A stretch of 64,000 bases of DNA from the NCBI RefSeq assembly GCF_001544295.1, contig NZ_BCQF01000013.1, forward strand, positions 1-64,000, in the 5' to 3' direction. Shown here piece after piece: positions 45,061 through 54,932 of the stretch. Numbering within the stretch: position 1 is the first letter of the stretch; each line of letters begins with the position of its first letter. Made by a program: the position numbers and the translations under genes. This DNA comes from Enterococcus pseudoavium NBRC 100491. Its GTDB lineage: Bacteria; Bacillota; Bacilli; Lactobacillales; Enterococcaceae. Below the pieces are notes generated by a model that did no database searches, had not been told where the DNA came from, and saw only the letters and a list, made by a program, of their open reading frames with translations.

Positions 45061-45096
45061 AAAAAAAGAAACCCTCTTTAATAAAGAGCGTTTCTC
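45061..45096 (-). terminator. Terminator of the rhodanese-lipoprotein gene
   Basis: AGAAACGCTCTTT...AAAGAGGGTTTCT with a T run on the - strand, next to the stop codon at 45104. Confidence 0.8.
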
Positions 45097-45103
45097 AAAA
45101 TGA

Positions 45104-45583
45104 TTAATCTGTTACCCACAATTTACTATCATCTTTGTATGGCCATTTTTTAGCACCATTTTCAATAATGAACAAACGCGATTTGTCGATGCCTTCATCG
45201 ATCAATAGTGAAACGGTCCGTTTAGCTCCGCTGCCGCCGCCAGGGCAAACTACGTAAATTGGTTTGTCACCAGCTTTAAATTCATCTGCATGATCAACCA
45301 CTAACTTTTCTAATTCTTCCGTATCCACTGGATAAGCTGGTACACTGATAGAATTTGGCAGGTGACCTGCTTTAAAATCTTTTTCTGGTTGAATATCAAT
45401 AATTTGATAATCAGCTGCATCGTCGTTCTCCAAAACAGCTTTCATTTTCTCTGGTGAGATCATTTGCCAATCGATATCTGCTTCTGCCCGATCTTCTTTA
45501 GCGTCCGTTTTTGAACATCCTGTTAATACTACTGCAAATAATGCGAAAGCAATGATTAATAAACCACTCATTCTTTTTTTCAT
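45104..45583 (-). CDS. Rhodanese-like lipoprotein
   Basis: This 159-residue protein has a signal peptide (MKKRMSGLLIIAFALFAVV) ending in a lipobox LTGC, so it is anchored outside the membrane. The mature part is a rhodanese domain with the active cysteine in VVCPGGGSGAKRT (near 112) and an IDIQPEKDFKAGHLPNS segment. It may handle sulfur compounds or redox at the cell surface. It is monocistronic, with an unusual leader upstream (45737-45801). Nearby permease and tautomerase genes do not clarify its substrate. Confidence 0.85.
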   Translation of the reverse strand: MKKRMSGLLIIAFALFAVVLTGCSKTDAKEDRAEADIDWQMISPEKMKAVLENDDAADYQIIDIQPEKDFKAGHLPNSISVPAYPVDTEELEKLVVDHADEFKAGDKPIYVVCPGGGSGAKRTVSLLIDEGIDKSRLFIIENGAKKWPYKDDSKLWVTD

Positions 45584-46098
45584 TTTTAAAATCCTTCTTT
45601 CATATTTTTTTAGCTAGGGCTTGGTGAGTTTTAACAGTCTTTCTTTACAAAAATTATCGTAAATAATCACCCATCTTTTATACAAATTAATTCGTTCACA
45701 AAAATAGTTTGAGAGAAAGAATGTTAAATGAACTCGCTTAGAGACTCTAAGTGATGTTTCACTTCATAGTCATAGTCTGTTTAGCACTACTCTCACCTCC
45801 TGCGCCACAATGTAAGGGCTCTCTAAATCCAAAGTATATAGAAACAAAGAAAGATTTTCAATAACGATTATAAAATTCTTTTTTCATCATAAAATGGTCT
45901 AAATCAACTATTTTTTTTAAATAAAATTACTATTTTATCCACATAAAGAATTCGTTCAATTTTTCATTCGACTGCTTTATCCCTCCACTCAATGAGCACG
46001 CAACTAGATTAAACTGAGAATTTGCTTAATTGTTTTGAAACCGCTTATCTAATCACTTATAATTTACGGTATGAAGAAAATTTGTAAAGGAGGATTCT
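45584..46098. other. Intergenic region with leader-like structure
   Basis: On the - strand it holds an AGGAGG site (45796-45801), an 8-base spacer, then a six-codon ORF (GTG to TGA, 45787-45770, encoding M-L-N-R-L). Two hairpins follow that share three bases: AAGTG...CACTT (45749-45764) and CTTAGAG-T-CTCTAAG (45737-45751). The + strand part contains the promoter region of the gene at 46099. No other gene is seen. Confidence 0.4.
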
Positions 46099-47085
46099 AT
46101 GCTACTGCTATCTCGCGACAATATTAAACAAGTCTTCACGATGAACGATGCTATCGCAGCCGACAAACTGGCCTTTCAGCTATTTAGCGAAAACAAAACA
46201 GAAGTACCACTACGCACCCAAATCGTAGACGAAAAACAAAATGGAACATTCTTATTCATGCCTTCCTACTCCCCTGATTTGGCTGCCGCTGCACTGAAAA
46301 TCATCAATATTTTCCCCGATAATATTGATAAAGGACTGTCTTCTGCACCGGCTCAAGTGTTATTAGTTGATGGGGCAACTGGTTATGTCAACGCATTATT
46401 AGATGGGACTACTGTTACCCAATTACGAACAGGTGCGGCCTCAGGAGTAGCTTTTGATGTCTTAGGACGGAAAGATGCTAAAAAAGGTGCCTTGATTGGA
46501 ACTGGCGGACAAGCGGCTACTCAATTAGAAGCGATGCTTTGTGTCCGCAACTTGGATGTGGTTTATGTTTTTGATCAAAATTCTGAGCGTACACAAGCCT
46601 TCGTTGAGGAAATGAAACGAACATTGAAAAAATACCCTACAGAGATTTTACCAGCCACGTCTTCCGATGAAGCGATTCATGATGCCGATCTGATTATTAC
46701 CGTGACTCCTGCTACCTCACCTGTTTTTGACGGCAACAAAGTAAAACGCGGGGCAACCGTCAGCTGTGTCGGCTCTTATCAACCCCAAATGCAAGAAATG
46801 GACCCAGTAATTTTAAAACGAGCTAGCAAGATCTATTTTGATTCTGAAGAAGCAGTGCTTTCGGAAGCTGGTGATATTTTAATTCCATTAGCAGAAGGTC
46901 TCATTACAAAAGAGGACTTTACTGGTGATATCGGTGAGGTATTACTAGAAAAAGTTGTCGGTCGGGAAAGTGAAGATGAGATCATCGTCTTCAAAACAGT
47001 CGGAATCGGTGCGCAGGATCTAGTCACTGCCAAAAAAATTTACGAATGTGCCCTTGAAAAAGAAATCGGTACAGAATGGTCTTAA
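46099..47085 (+). CDS. Ornithine cyclodeaminase/mu-crystallin family protein
   Basis: This 328-residue protein has the OCD family's substrate-binding half and NAD-binding half, with GTGGQAATQLEAML (near 135) as the dinucleotide-binding turn and DGTTVTQLRTGAASG (near 105) as the typical preceding segment. Members act as ornithine cyclodeaminases, ketimine reductases or alanine dehydrogenases. The gene starts at ATG 46099 with AAAGGAGG upstream. It is followed 45 bases later by a tautomerase gene; the two may act on the same imine or keto intermediate. Confidence 0.85.
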   Translation: MLLLSRDNIKQVFTMNDAIAADKLAFQLFSENKTEVPLRTQIVDEKQNGTFLFMPSYSPDLAAAALKIINIFPDNIDKGLSSAPAQVLLVDGATGYVNALLDGTTVTQLRTGAASGVAFDVLGRKDAKKGALIGTGGQAATQLEAMLCVRNLDVVYVFDQNSERTQAFVEEMKRTLKKYPTEILPATSSDEAIHDADLIITVTPATSPVFDGNKVKRGATVSCVGSYQPQMQEMDPVILKRASKIYFDSEEAVLSEAGDILIPLAEGLITKEDFTGDIGEVLLEKVVGRESEDEIIVFKTVGIGAQDLVTAKKIYECALEKEIGTEWS

Positions 47086-47129
47086 CCCAGCTTTTTCCAC
47101 TCAAACCAATATAATAGGAGGAATAAACG

Positions 47130-47342
47130 ATGCCCCATCTATCTGTTAGATTGTATCCAGGACGTTCAGAAGAAGTAAAAAAGGAGTTCGCCGATAAATT
47201 ACAACAATTTGTAGTACAAGAACTAGGTTGCGAGCCAAAGGTTGTCTCCGTTTCTTTTAAAGAAATCGAACCAGAAAAATGGAAAAATGTAATCAACGAT
47301 GAAATCGCCGGTGAAGATATTTATATCGAAGCTGATTTTTAG
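47130..47342 (+). CDS. Tautomerase-family protein, PptA-like
   Basis: The 70-residue protein starts with MPHLSVRLYPGR; after removal of Met, Pro-1 would be the catalytic base of the 4-oxalocrotonate tautomerase superfamily. The rest (EIEPEKWKNVINDEIAG) resembles E. coli PptA. It is likely cotranscribed with the OCD-type gene upstream. The physiological substrate is unknown, but keto-enol isomerisation of an OCD-linked intermediate is a reasonable guess. Confidence 0.8.
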   Translation: MPHLSVRLYPGRSEEVKKEFADKLQQFVVQELGCEPKVVSVSFKEIEPEKWKNVINDEIAGEDIYIEADF

Positions 47343-47362
47343 TAGACTATCCAAGAAGAATA

Positions 47363-47403
47363 GCTGAGGGTGTGACAAGATTTTTGTTGCACCTCCTTTT
47401 TAT
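47363..47403 (+). terminator. Terminator after the tautomerase gene
   Basis: A stem with GGTG..ACAA and TTGT..CACC, then CTTTTTATT, 20-60 bases after the stop codon at 47342. Confidence 0.65.
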
Positions 47404-47580
47404 TCCAATATCTTTAGCCGCGAACTATTCGGATGGTTTAAAACACTACAAGGTAAAAAAATTGATCCAAGTCCAGTACTTCTCCAAATAGTTCGAAAAA
47501 TCACAAAAAATTCAGTTTTTCTGGTTTTTCTTTTTCTTTTATTGTTATAATTATAAGAAAAAAGGTTTATAGGAGGATTT

Positions 47581-48456
47581 ATGGCACAGATTATTTTTTA
47601 TATTTTGATTGGTCTAATGGTCTTTCAAGCAATTATGCTTGTTCGCGATGTTCTAACCCATCGTGACGATTTAGGACCAGGAAGTTGGTTGGTTAGTGGA
47701 ATTATTGGATTTATCGCCGATTTTGCAGATACGATCGGGATTGGGAGTTTCGCTCTCACCACCATGATGTTAAACATCACTAAACAAAATGAGGATGATC
47801 GAAAACTACCAGGGATATTAAATGTCGGTCATGCGATTCCGGTCTTGACTGAAGCAGTCATCTTTGTCACCGTCATCAAGGTCGATCCGGTGACTTTGGT
47901 CTCATTGATTTTAGCAGCCATCGTGGGCTCTTGGTTTGGTTCTAAATACGTGACTAAACTTTCTGAGACAGCCGTCCAAAAATGGATCGGTTGGGCCCTC
48001 TTGATTACCGCAATTTTAATGTTGCTGCGACAAACAGAAGTCATCGCCTTATTAGGTAAAGGAAATACTGCGATGGGTCTGACTGGAGCAAAATTAATTA
48101 TCGGGATCATCGGGAATTTCTTCTTTGGCGCCTTAATGACTGTCGGTGTCGGCTTGTACGCGCCATGTATGGCAATGGTTTACATGTTAGGCATGACACC
48201 ACTGGCCGCTTTTCCCATCATGATGTGTTCATGTGCCGGACTTCAGCCAGTAGCAAGTATTAACTTTATTCGTGAACAAGCCTATTCAAGAAAAATTGCT
48301 TTAGCGATCACCATCGGGGGGATCCCTGGTGTCATCATCGCTTCACAGTTTTTGATGAATTTAGACATTTCAATGGTCACTTATTTAGTGATTGTGATTA
48401 TTTTCTATACCGGCATCCAATACATCCTTAAGTCACGTAAAACTGCAACAGCATAA
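47581..48456 (+). CDS. TauE/SafE-family membrane transporter
   Basis: The 291-residue integral membrane protein has about eight hydrophobic segments and the family repeat (GIGSFALTTMML in the first half, GVGLYAPCMAMVYMLG in the second). TauE/SafE proteins export or import sulfite, sulfoacetate or other anions; the substrate is not deducible. It has its own ribosome site (AGGAGG) and leader. The neighbouring rhodanese lipoprotein is on the other strand, so a sulfur link is only suggestive. Confidence 0.85.
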   Translation: MAQIIFYILIGLMVFQAIMLVRDVLTHRDDLGPGSWLVSGIIGFIADFADTIGIGSFALTTMMLNITKQNEDDRKLPGILNVGHAIPVLTEAVIFVTVIKVDPVTLVSLILAAIVGSWFGSKYVTKLSETAVQKWIGWALLITAILMLLRQTEVIALLGKGNTAMGLTGAKLIIGIIGNFFFGALMTVGVGLYAPCMAMVYMLGMTPLAAFPIMMCSCAGLQPVASINFIREQAYSRKIALAITIGGIPGVIIASQFLMNLDISMVTYLVIVIIFYTGIQYILKSRKTATA

Positions 48457-48497
48457 AAAAAGGCTCCGTACCGTTCGATGGATACGGAGCCTTTTTT
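48455..48497. terminator. Bidirectional terminator
   Basis: AAAGGCTCCGTA...TACGGAGCCTTTT with runs on both sides separates the convergent TauE and lipoprotein genes. Confidence 0.9.
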
Positions 48498-48498
48498 A

Positions 48499-49608
48499 TT
48501 ATGCGGCTAATTCATTGGTTTGGCTCAGCACTTCTTCCAACTGCTTATACTGTTCATCAGTCAGATACGGCTGATACGTTTGCTTGATTTCCTCAATTTG
48601 TGTTTGGGTCAAGTGTGCCCGTTCACTTTGAATCGTCGCAAGTAAATCATTAAAATCTGCCTCTGAAATTAATGAATTTTTTTCTTCAACTGAAGCAAAT
48701 ATTTCTTCTAATTGTTCCATTGACACCGTCTCGGCTGTTTTAGGCAATTTTACTTTTTGCTTAGTTTCTTTGGCCTGATTGTTTATCGTCAAATTCAGTG
48801 CTACAGCAATCCCCTCACTTTTTGCAGTGAGCTTCACTTTTGTTTTTTGAGAATGTTTTTTCATATTCACAGTCGTTGTCTGTTCATACTTTGTCAACTG
48901 CTTGAGATTGCCGGCTAGTTCTTTAGCCGCTTGTTTTTCATCCTTATCGCCCTTTTCTTCGGCGTATTTAATAAAAGCTTGGAGATCTTTTTTAGTAAAT
49001 GTTCCTTTGATTATATCTCCCTTTTCCTCAAAAAAATCCGGTTCTAAAGTCTCAAGATACTCTCGGAAAAGTTTTGAGTCGTTGATTCCACTCAAAGAAA
49101 CCGCCTTTTTCTGATTGTTGGCTTGCTTTTCCAAGTCCTCCTCAGTTATATGAAGATATTTTCCTGTTAATTGTTCAAAGTCCTTTGTTTCAATTGGAAG
49201 CTCTGTATTAAACTCTTTTGCGATAGCTATTACTTCTGGTAGAAAATCCGTACTCATATAAAAGGCCGGCTGCTTTTGATCCACAAAAAATTCTAATGGT
49301 ATTTTTTGTCCTAAAAGATCAAATGCCAGCGTCATATTGAGTAAGTTTTTTTCAGTATCCTTTAAATAATCACCTGAAACTTTTGTTCCTGTAATCATTT
49401 TAGCTGCCATTTCTAGCGAAGCGCGCGTCGGTGCTGCATTTTCTTCTGTTTCAAGCGACAGCTTATCCACTACTAAAGAATAGTCCCCAGCATTCATCTC
49501 ACTTTGTTTGCTTAGCTCTTCCGAAAAATCCTTCTGTAATTGTTTCTTGCAACCAGCAAAAAGGACTAATGCTAATACCGTAACTAAAATTACACTAATT
49601 TTTTTCAT
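48499..49608 (-). CDS. Uncharacterised lipoprotein
   Basis: The 369-residue product has a signal peptide MKKISVILVTVLALVLF followed by lipobox FAGC, so it is a lipoprotein of the outer face. The mature protein is Lys/Glu-rich with beta-rich stretches (LEMAAKMITGTKVSGDYLKDTEKNLLNMT type) and a helical C-terminus. No family is recognised with certainty; its size and layout resemble the DUF6612-like secreted proteins of lactic acid bacteria. It is monocistronic with a hairpin (AAATAGC...GCTATTT, about 49628-49650) in its leader. Confidence 0.7.
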   Translation of the reverse strand: MKKISVILVTVLALVLFAGCKKQLQKDFSEELSKQSEMNAGDYSLVVDKLSLETEENAAPTRASLEMAAKMITGTKVSGDYLKDTEKNLLNMTLAFDLLGQKIPLEFFVDQKQPAFYMSTDFLPEVIAIAKEFNTELPIETKDFEQLTGKYLHITEEDLEKQANNQKKAVSLSGINDSKLFREYLETLEPDFFEEKGDIIKGTFTKKDLQAFIKYAEEKGDKDEKQAAKELAGNLKQLTKYEQTTTVNMKKHSQKTKVKLTAKSEGIAVALNLTINNQAKETKQKVKLPKTAETVSMEQLEEIFASVEEKNSLISEADFNDLLATIQSERAHLTQTQIEEIKQTYQPYLTDEQYKQLEEVLSQTNELAA

Positions 49609-50048
49609 TCATATCCTCCACCCTCAAATAAAATAGCTTCAGGCTATTTCTTTACTTCAGCATATCGGTCTTAAACCTTTAATTCAAGCGTTTCCTCGAA
49701 GTATTTATAAGCTGCTGGCAAAAATACTAATCAGCGAATAACTGAAGAAAAAAACATTGCAAAAAACCTAATTGTCTGAAACAGCTATTTTGGGCCAGCT
49801 ACGAAATCACGATACCTACTGTTAGTCTTAAAAGAAAGACCTAAAAATAGAACTGACTTGCTAGATACTGCTTTTATCTCTTACAAATCAAAAATGGAAT
49901 AATGTGAATAGTAAAAATCCCGCATAATCATAAAAGGCTTCCAAACAGGAATCTCTATATTACCAAATAAACCAATCTTACCAGTCATTCGGTTTAATCT
50001 GGGTTAAAAACGATTCAAAGAAAAACTATAATCAAATCAACAGGTTAG
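49609..50048. other. Intergenic region upstream of the lipoprotein and downstream of msrA
   Basis: About 440 bases with no ORF of note. It includes the short leader hairpin AAATAGC...GCTATTT (about 49628-49650) upstream of the lipoprotein and otherwise AT-rich DNA. I see no RNA gene or repeat. Confidence 0.5.
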
Positions 50049-50882
50049 CTATTCTTTAGTTTCTCTAAAAAGAACACGTATTTTTCCCTTTAGATGCTGG
50101 TAGTCCAAAAAAATTTGCCGTTCACGCTTAATAGCTTTATAACGTTTCGGTTGTTTCTGATAAAATGATTGATGGTAATTTTCAGCCGGCCAAAAAGTAT
50201 CAGCTTCCCTGATCTCCGTAATGATCGGCTTCTTATACCTAGCTGAACCGATCACTGCCTGCTTGGCTTTTTCAGCCATTATTTTTTGCTCCGCAGTTGT
50301 TACAAGAATAATCGGACGATATTGTGATCCTCGATCTTGAAATTGGCCGAATGCATCGGTTGGATCGGTTATTCTCCAATAAAGTGTCAGTAATTCCTGA
50401 TAACTCACTATACGTGTATCAAAAATAATTTCGACTGCTTCTACATGTCCGGTCCCTCCGCTACTTATTTGATCATAGCTGGGATTTTTCAATTCTCCAC
50501 CCGTGTAACCTGATAAGACCGAAATAATCCCCGGATGCGTTTCAAAGGGTTCCACCATACACCAGAAACAGCCCCCAGCAAAAATGGCCCGCTCCTGATA
50601 AAGGGGTTCACTGATCAGTTGTTTTTCTTTTACTATCTGATTGATAATACGTTCGTTTCCCGTAATTTTTTGATAAAAATCCGCTACATCAGGTGTTAGG
50701 TTATTCCGCAGCGCAAGCGGACGTAAATCGGCTTCTAGTTTAGCTAATTGCCCATTAAAGCCGGTATTATTGGCCAAACTATTTTTGGCATCGGTCAATA
50801 AATAGCGTTCCCATTCGCGGGTGCTGGGATTCAGGATCAAATTGTAAAGCTGACCTAAAACTTCTTCTTGGGTTAATTGCAT
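50049..50882 (-). CDS. msrA: Peptide methionine-S-sulfoxide reductase with extra N-terminal domain
   Basis: The start is ATG 50882 (AAGGGG upstream), giving 277 residues; two other ATG/in-frame starts lie at 50891 and 50909. About the last 175 residues are a normal MsrA domain with the catalytic cysteine in GGCFWCMVEPF, which repairs oxidised methionine. The first ~100 residues are an additional helical domain (LGQLYNLILNPSTREWERYLL ... LALRNNLTPDVADFYQ), absent from typical 170-180-residue MsrA. It somewhat resembles the four-helix bacteriocin-immunity type domain. The gene is alone on its strand. Confidence 0.85.
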   Translation of the reverse strand: MQLTQEEVLGQLYNLILNPSTREWERYLLTDAKNSLANNTGFNGQLAKLEADLRPLALRNNLTPDVADFYQKITGNERIINQIVKEKQLISEPLYQERAIFAGGCFWCMVEPFETHPGIISVLSGYTGGELKNPSYDQISSGGTGHVEAVEIIFDTRIVSYQELLTLYWRITDPTDAFGQFQDRGSQYRPIILVTTAEQKIMAEKAKQAVIGSARYKKPIITEIREADTFWPAENYHQSFYQKQPKRYKAIKRERQIFLDYQHLKGKIRVLFRETKE

Positions 50883-51046
50883 ATGCTTCATCCCCTTGTT
50901 CAATAGCATTTCTATTGAATTTCAACTGCAATTTACCATAATTAGCTTGAAGAAGCGACTAACTGGATTACTACGAATAATTATGGATGAGGAAAGAATA
51001 CTGAGACAATCTTTGCTGATTTTTCTCAGGATGATTATTCTTACTG

Positions 51047-52018
51047 CTATAGTAATTCTTTTCTCAGTGTTGCATCAGCAATGGGTGACAAATATTTCGG
51101 GGCAATATCTAATACCGTAAACGCGCCAAATTGTTTCTCGTCTGCTAAGCGTGCGCAGGCTCTAGCGTAAGCCACTAACACACTAGCGGTAAATTCTGGA
51201 TTGCTTTCTAGTTCTAACTTGTATTCAATTACTTGCTTGGTATTTTCATGAGTTGTTCCTGTCCGTAAAACAGTCCCGCCATGCGGCATCGCAGAATGAT
51301 CACGTTCCAATTCTTCTGCTGAAATGAAATGAACAATTGTATCGTATTCAGCAAAATAATTCGGCATTGTCACGATCTCTTCTTTGATCGCTTGCTCATC
51401 CGCGCCTTCAGCTAAAACAACAAAACATTCTCGTAAATGTTTATCACGCGTCGTTAAATTCATTTTTTTACCGGCTTTTAGTTTCTCGATCACTTCATTT
51501 TTGGGAATTGTATATTGAATCGCAGCGGCAACCCCGTCGATTCTTCGCAAGGCATCTGAGTGCCCTTGGCTAACGCCTTTGCCCCAAAAAGTATAGGTGT
51601 CGCCTTCTGGTAAAATACTTTGTGCGTAAAGACGGTTCAAACTGAACAAACCTGGGTCCCAGCCAGTTGAAATGATCGAAACAGTTTGACTTTCTTTCGC
51701 CGCCTGATCGACAGTAGCGAAATGCTCAGGAATCTTTGCGTGGGTGTCAAAGCTATCAATCGTATTGAACAGTTTCGTAATTGCCGGCGTTTGAACAGGC
51801 AGATCTGTTGCTGATCCTCCGCATAAAATACAGACATCGATTTTTCCTTTTTGCTCTGCTAAATCATCTAGTCCGAAAACTGTAGCACCATCTGTTTGAA
51901 CAGTTTCCGGCTTTCTTCGCGTATAAACCCCAACTAATTCCATATCCGGATTTTGTTTCAATGCTCGTTCAACACCACGTCCTAAATTTCCATATCCAAC
52001 AATTGCAATTTTGATCAT
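51047..52018 (-). CDS. ddh: meso-Diaminopimelate dehydrogenase
   Basis: The start is ATG 52018, after AGGAGG, giving 323 residues. Ddh makes meso-DAP from tetrahydrodipicolinate by NADPH-dependent amination, a one-step route to lysine. It shows the nucleotide-binding GYGNLGRGVE motif near the N-terminus and the substrate-region SFDTHAKIPEH and STGWDPGLFSLNRLY. Active site and length look normal. It is monocistronic with no close neighbour on its strand. Confidence 0.93.
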   Translation of the reverse strand: MIKIAIVGYGNLGRGVERALKQNPDMELVGVYTRRKPETVQTDGATVFGLDDLAEQKGKIDVCILCGGSATDLPVQTPAITKLFNTIDSFDTHAKIPEHFATVDQAAKESQTVSIISTGWDPGLFSLNRLYAQSILPEGDTYTFWGKGVSQGHSDALRRIDGVAAAIQYTIPKNEVIEKLKAGKKMNLTTRDKHLRECFVVLAEGADEQAIKEEIVTMPNYFAEYDTIVHFISAEELERDHSAMPHGGTVLRTGTTHENTKQVIEYKLELESNPEFTASVLVAYARACARLADEKQFGAFTVLDIAPKYLSPIADATLRKELL

Positions 52019-52156
52019 CCACAATTCCTCCTAAGCCTATTTTATTAAAATTATACTATAAAAATTTAGCGAATATTAAAAAAAACACATTTTAACTTTG
52101 GCCACCCCTATCCAGCGGACAAAATAAACTAAATAGGCTAGGAAACATTTTACTCA

Positions 52157-52187
52157 CAAAAAAAGTGAGAGAAAAATTCTCTCACTT
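52157..52187 (-). terminator. Terminator of the oleate hydratase gene
   Basis: AAGTGAGAG...CTCTCACTT with a T run on the - strand, just after the stop codon. Confidence 0.9.
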
Positions 52188-52191
52188 AAAC

Positions 52192-53964
52192 TTATAATAG
52201 ATGGTTGTCTTTCAACACATCGCCAATATAGGTATGCTCGACTTTCTTAACAAAGTGTTCCAGTACTTTTTTCTCAACAAAAGGCAAATCCATTTCGGAA
52301 AGTTTCTTACGATCGCTCAAATAATAAACAGAATTAGCAAGTGTCCGCAGATCATAAGCTGACGCAAAGACTTCTGGTACACCTCGTTCGATATCTAAGA
52401 AGGAGTAGACGGCTTCCATCGCTGTTCGAACAGAATATTCAGTCGTAAAGACGGTATCACGTTGTGTTTCAGCAAAATTTCCAATAAAGGCTAGATTTTC
52501 TGACCCATTTGGAATAACTAACGGACGATCGCCAGGCTCCCGTAACATAAAGTATGACGTGATGAATGGCATGTAGACAGGAATCACTGTACAAGATTCT
52601 TCGGAGAATTTTTTGATATCTTCCTCTGGTACACCTAAGTGATACATCAATTCCTGCACGATTTCTTGTCCGCTACATTGTTCGATTGGCTTTTTAATGT
52701 AATTTCCCGGCGTATTTGACAGCAATCCGTAGACCCAAGTGACCGTTTGTTGATCGTTCTGTTCTTTGAAATGTGGTTGGCGATGGGTCGCAAAGCTCAT
52801 TAACCAATTTGAATCTTTAATGGTAATGATTCCCCCCGTCACAACTCTACCAGTCCGTAATTTCCGCTGAGTCAAACGTGAGATATACGGTTCAATATCA
52901 AAGTTTTCCCAGGTTACTGTTGCAGAAACAAACCAGCTTTTGTCTGGTAAGTTATCGCAAAAGACTTCGGGATGACCAAATTCTGGTGACTGTTTAGCTA
53001 AGTTTTTCCAAAGATTCCAGCTACCGCCTAATTCATGAGTGATCGGTGCTGGTGTGTGGTGATCGCCCTCGGTCGAGCTCTCAGTAATCGAGCCATTCGT
53101 CACAAAGACTAGATCATTGGCTGTCAAACCGATTTCTTCAGCTTTGCCTGCGCGAGTCAATGAAATCTTTTTCGCTATCTTTTGGTCAGGTGTTGCATCG
53201 ACTTGAATATTGTCGATTTTAGTTTCATATTGGAAATCGACCCCCTGATCATGCAAGAAAGCTATTAACGGTTTAACCAATGATTCATATTGATTGTAGC
53301 GGGTAAATTTCAACGCTGTAAAATCTGGCAATCCTTTGATATGGTGAATAAAACGCATAACATAGCGACGCATTTCAATCGCTGAATGCCATTTTTCAAA
53401 GGCAAACATCGAACACCAATATAACCAAAAGTTAGATTCAAAGAACTCGTCGCCAAAAACATCCTCAATTCTTTTACCAATCAATTGATCCTCTGATGTC
53501 ATAAATAAATCAACCAATTCTTTTTGCGCTTTCTTCGACAACGTAAAGTCGCCATCATCTTCCGCGCGTTCCCCACGATTATGGATGATTCGACAATTTG
53601 ATGAGTTTGGATCATCATGGTCTAACCAATAAAATTCGTCTAAAACTGAAGCATCTTCTACCTCCAACGATGGAACCGAGCGGAATAAATCCCATAAGCA
53701 TTCAAAATGGTTTTCCATTTCACGTCCGCCTCGCGTCACAAAGCCATCGTGAGGAATAAATTTCCCATCTAAAGAACCGCCAGACAAGGAAAGCTCTTCA
53801 AAAATATGGATTCGTTCACCTTTCATTTGACCATCTCTAATCAGAAAGACTGCTGCGGCTAATCCCGCTAACCCGGCACCCACAATATAGGCACTTTTCT
53901 CGTCCACACCTGCTGGTTTTCTCGGTCTAGCAAAAGCTTCATAATTTCCATTCGTATATCTCAT
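52192..53964 (-). CDS. ohyA: Oleate hydratase
   Basis: The 590-residue flavoprotein (once called myosin-cross-reactive antigen) hydrates the cis-9 double bond of oleate and related fatty acids to 10-hydroxystearate. The FAD-binding [17 protein letters not shown] is near residue 30, with [19 protein letters not shown], and the characteristic [21 protein letters not shown] is near residue 190. Full length for the family. It is monocistronic with its own terminator. A role in detoxifying unsaturated fatty acids is known for relatives. Confidence 0.95.
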   Translation of the reverse strand: MRYTNGNYEAFARPRKPAGVDEKSAYIVGAGLAGLAAAVFLIRDGQMKGERIHIFEELSLSGGSLDGKFIPHDGFVTRGGREMENHFECLWDLFRSVPSLEVEDASVLDEFYWLDHDDPNSSNCRIIHNRGERAEDDGDFTLSKKAQKELVDLFMTSEDQLIGKRIEDVFGDEFFESNFWLYWCSMFAFEKWHSAIEMRRYVMRFIHHIKGLPDFTALKFTRYNQYESLVKPLIAFLHDQGVDFQYETKIDNIQVDATPDQKIAKKISLTRAGKAEEIGLTANDLVFVTNGSITESSTEGDHHTPAPITHELGGSWNLWKNLAKQSPEFGHPEVFCDNLPDKSWFVSATVTWENFDIEPYISRLTQRKLRTGRVVTGGIITIKDSNWLMSFATHRQPHFKEQNDQQTVTWVYGLLSNTPGNYIKKPIEQCSGQEIVQELMYHLGVPEEDIKKFSEESCTVIPVYMPFITSYFMLREPGDRPLVIPNGSENLAFIGNFAETQRDTVFTTEYSVRTAMEAVYSFLDIERGVPEVFASAYDLRTLANSVYYLSDRKKLSEMDLPFVEKKVLEHFVKKVEHTYIGDVLKDNHLL

Positions 53965-54073
53965 GCTGTTCCCTCCTCTAATAATCTAATTTCAGCATAC
54001 CAGTAATGAAAAATTATTGAAAAGAAGAGGGTTTCACTTGAGTAAAAAGTTAGACTATTTTGCTGATCTGTAT

Positions 54074-54117
54074 AAAAAAAGTCTGGACTCGCTATTGTTG
54101 AGTCCAGACTTTTTTTT
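54074..54117 (-). terminator. Terminator of map
   Basis: AAAGTCTGGACTC...GAGTCCAGACTTT is a perfect stem with T run, overlapping the stop codon of map. Confidence 0.9.
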
Positions 54118-54868
54118 ATTCGCTTTGTTGGGTCATGATGATGGGACCCTCTTTTGTAATAGCGATTGAATGCTCATATTGCGCACAAAAACTACCGTCC
54201 AACGTTCGAGCAGTCCAACCATTACCATCGATCCCTGCTTCCCACGTTCCAGTAGTGATCATCGGTTCAACTGTGATGGTCATTCCTTCCCTTAAACGCG
54301 TTCCTTTTCCCGCCGCACCAAAATGCGGAAAAAAAGGTTCTTCATGAATCGTTGGCCCGATACCATGAGCTAGAAAATCTTGGACTACCCCATAACCTTC
54401 ACCTTCTGCATAAGTTTGGATCGCATGACTGATATCACCCACCCGATTTCCGACTTGTGCCTGTTCGATTCCTTTCATTAGGGCTTCTTTAGTAACAACC
54501 ATCAAAGCTTGATGTTCAGCCGTGATTTCTCCAACCGCATAGGTCCAACAGCTATCTGAAATCGCTCCTTGATAATCGACGCAAAAGTCGACCTTTAGAA
54601 TATCTCCAGATTTTAAGCGATAATTCGAAGGAAAGCCATGACAAATTTCATCATTCACACTTGTACAAGTAGCAAATTCATAACCCTCAAAACCAATTTG
54701 AACAGCCGTAGCTCCAGCTGCTTCAATCTTTTCTTGTACAAATTGATTGATTTCTTTCGTTGTGATCCCTGGCACGATGATTTCCCGTAATTGTTTATGT
54801 ATGTTGGCTAAAATTTCACCAGATTGCTTCATTTGTTCGATTTCTCTGTTTGATTTCAACGTGATCAT
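54116..54868 (-). CDS. map: Methionine aminopeptidase, type I
   Basis: This 250-residue enzyme removes the N-terminal methionine from nascent proteins. The family metal-ligand pattern is visible: HGFPSNYRL (substrate His), KVDFCVDYQGAISD (Asp/Asp ligands), HGIGPTIHEEP (His) and ITVEPMI (Glu), then the last Glu ligand in YEHSIAI. No extension is present. Genes of this size are the normal single-copy form. It is monocistronic. Confidence 0.95.
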   Translation of the reverse strand: MITLKSNREIEQMKQSGEILANIHKQLREIIVPGITTKEINQFVQEKIEAAGATAVQIGFEGYEFATCTSVNDEICHGFPSNYRLKSGDILKVDFCVDYQGAISDSCWTYAVGEITAEHQALMVVTKEALMKGIEQAQVGNRVGDISHAIQTYAEGEGYGVVQDFLAHGIGPTIHEEPFFPHFGAAGKGTRLREGMTITVEPMITTGTWEAGIDGNGWTARTLDGSFCAQYEHSIAITKEGPIIMTQQSE

Positions 54869-54932
54869 GTCGTTACTCCTTCATTGATTCTTCGCTAGTT
54901 ATAACACAAATCATTTTTTAAAGAAAGTTCCG

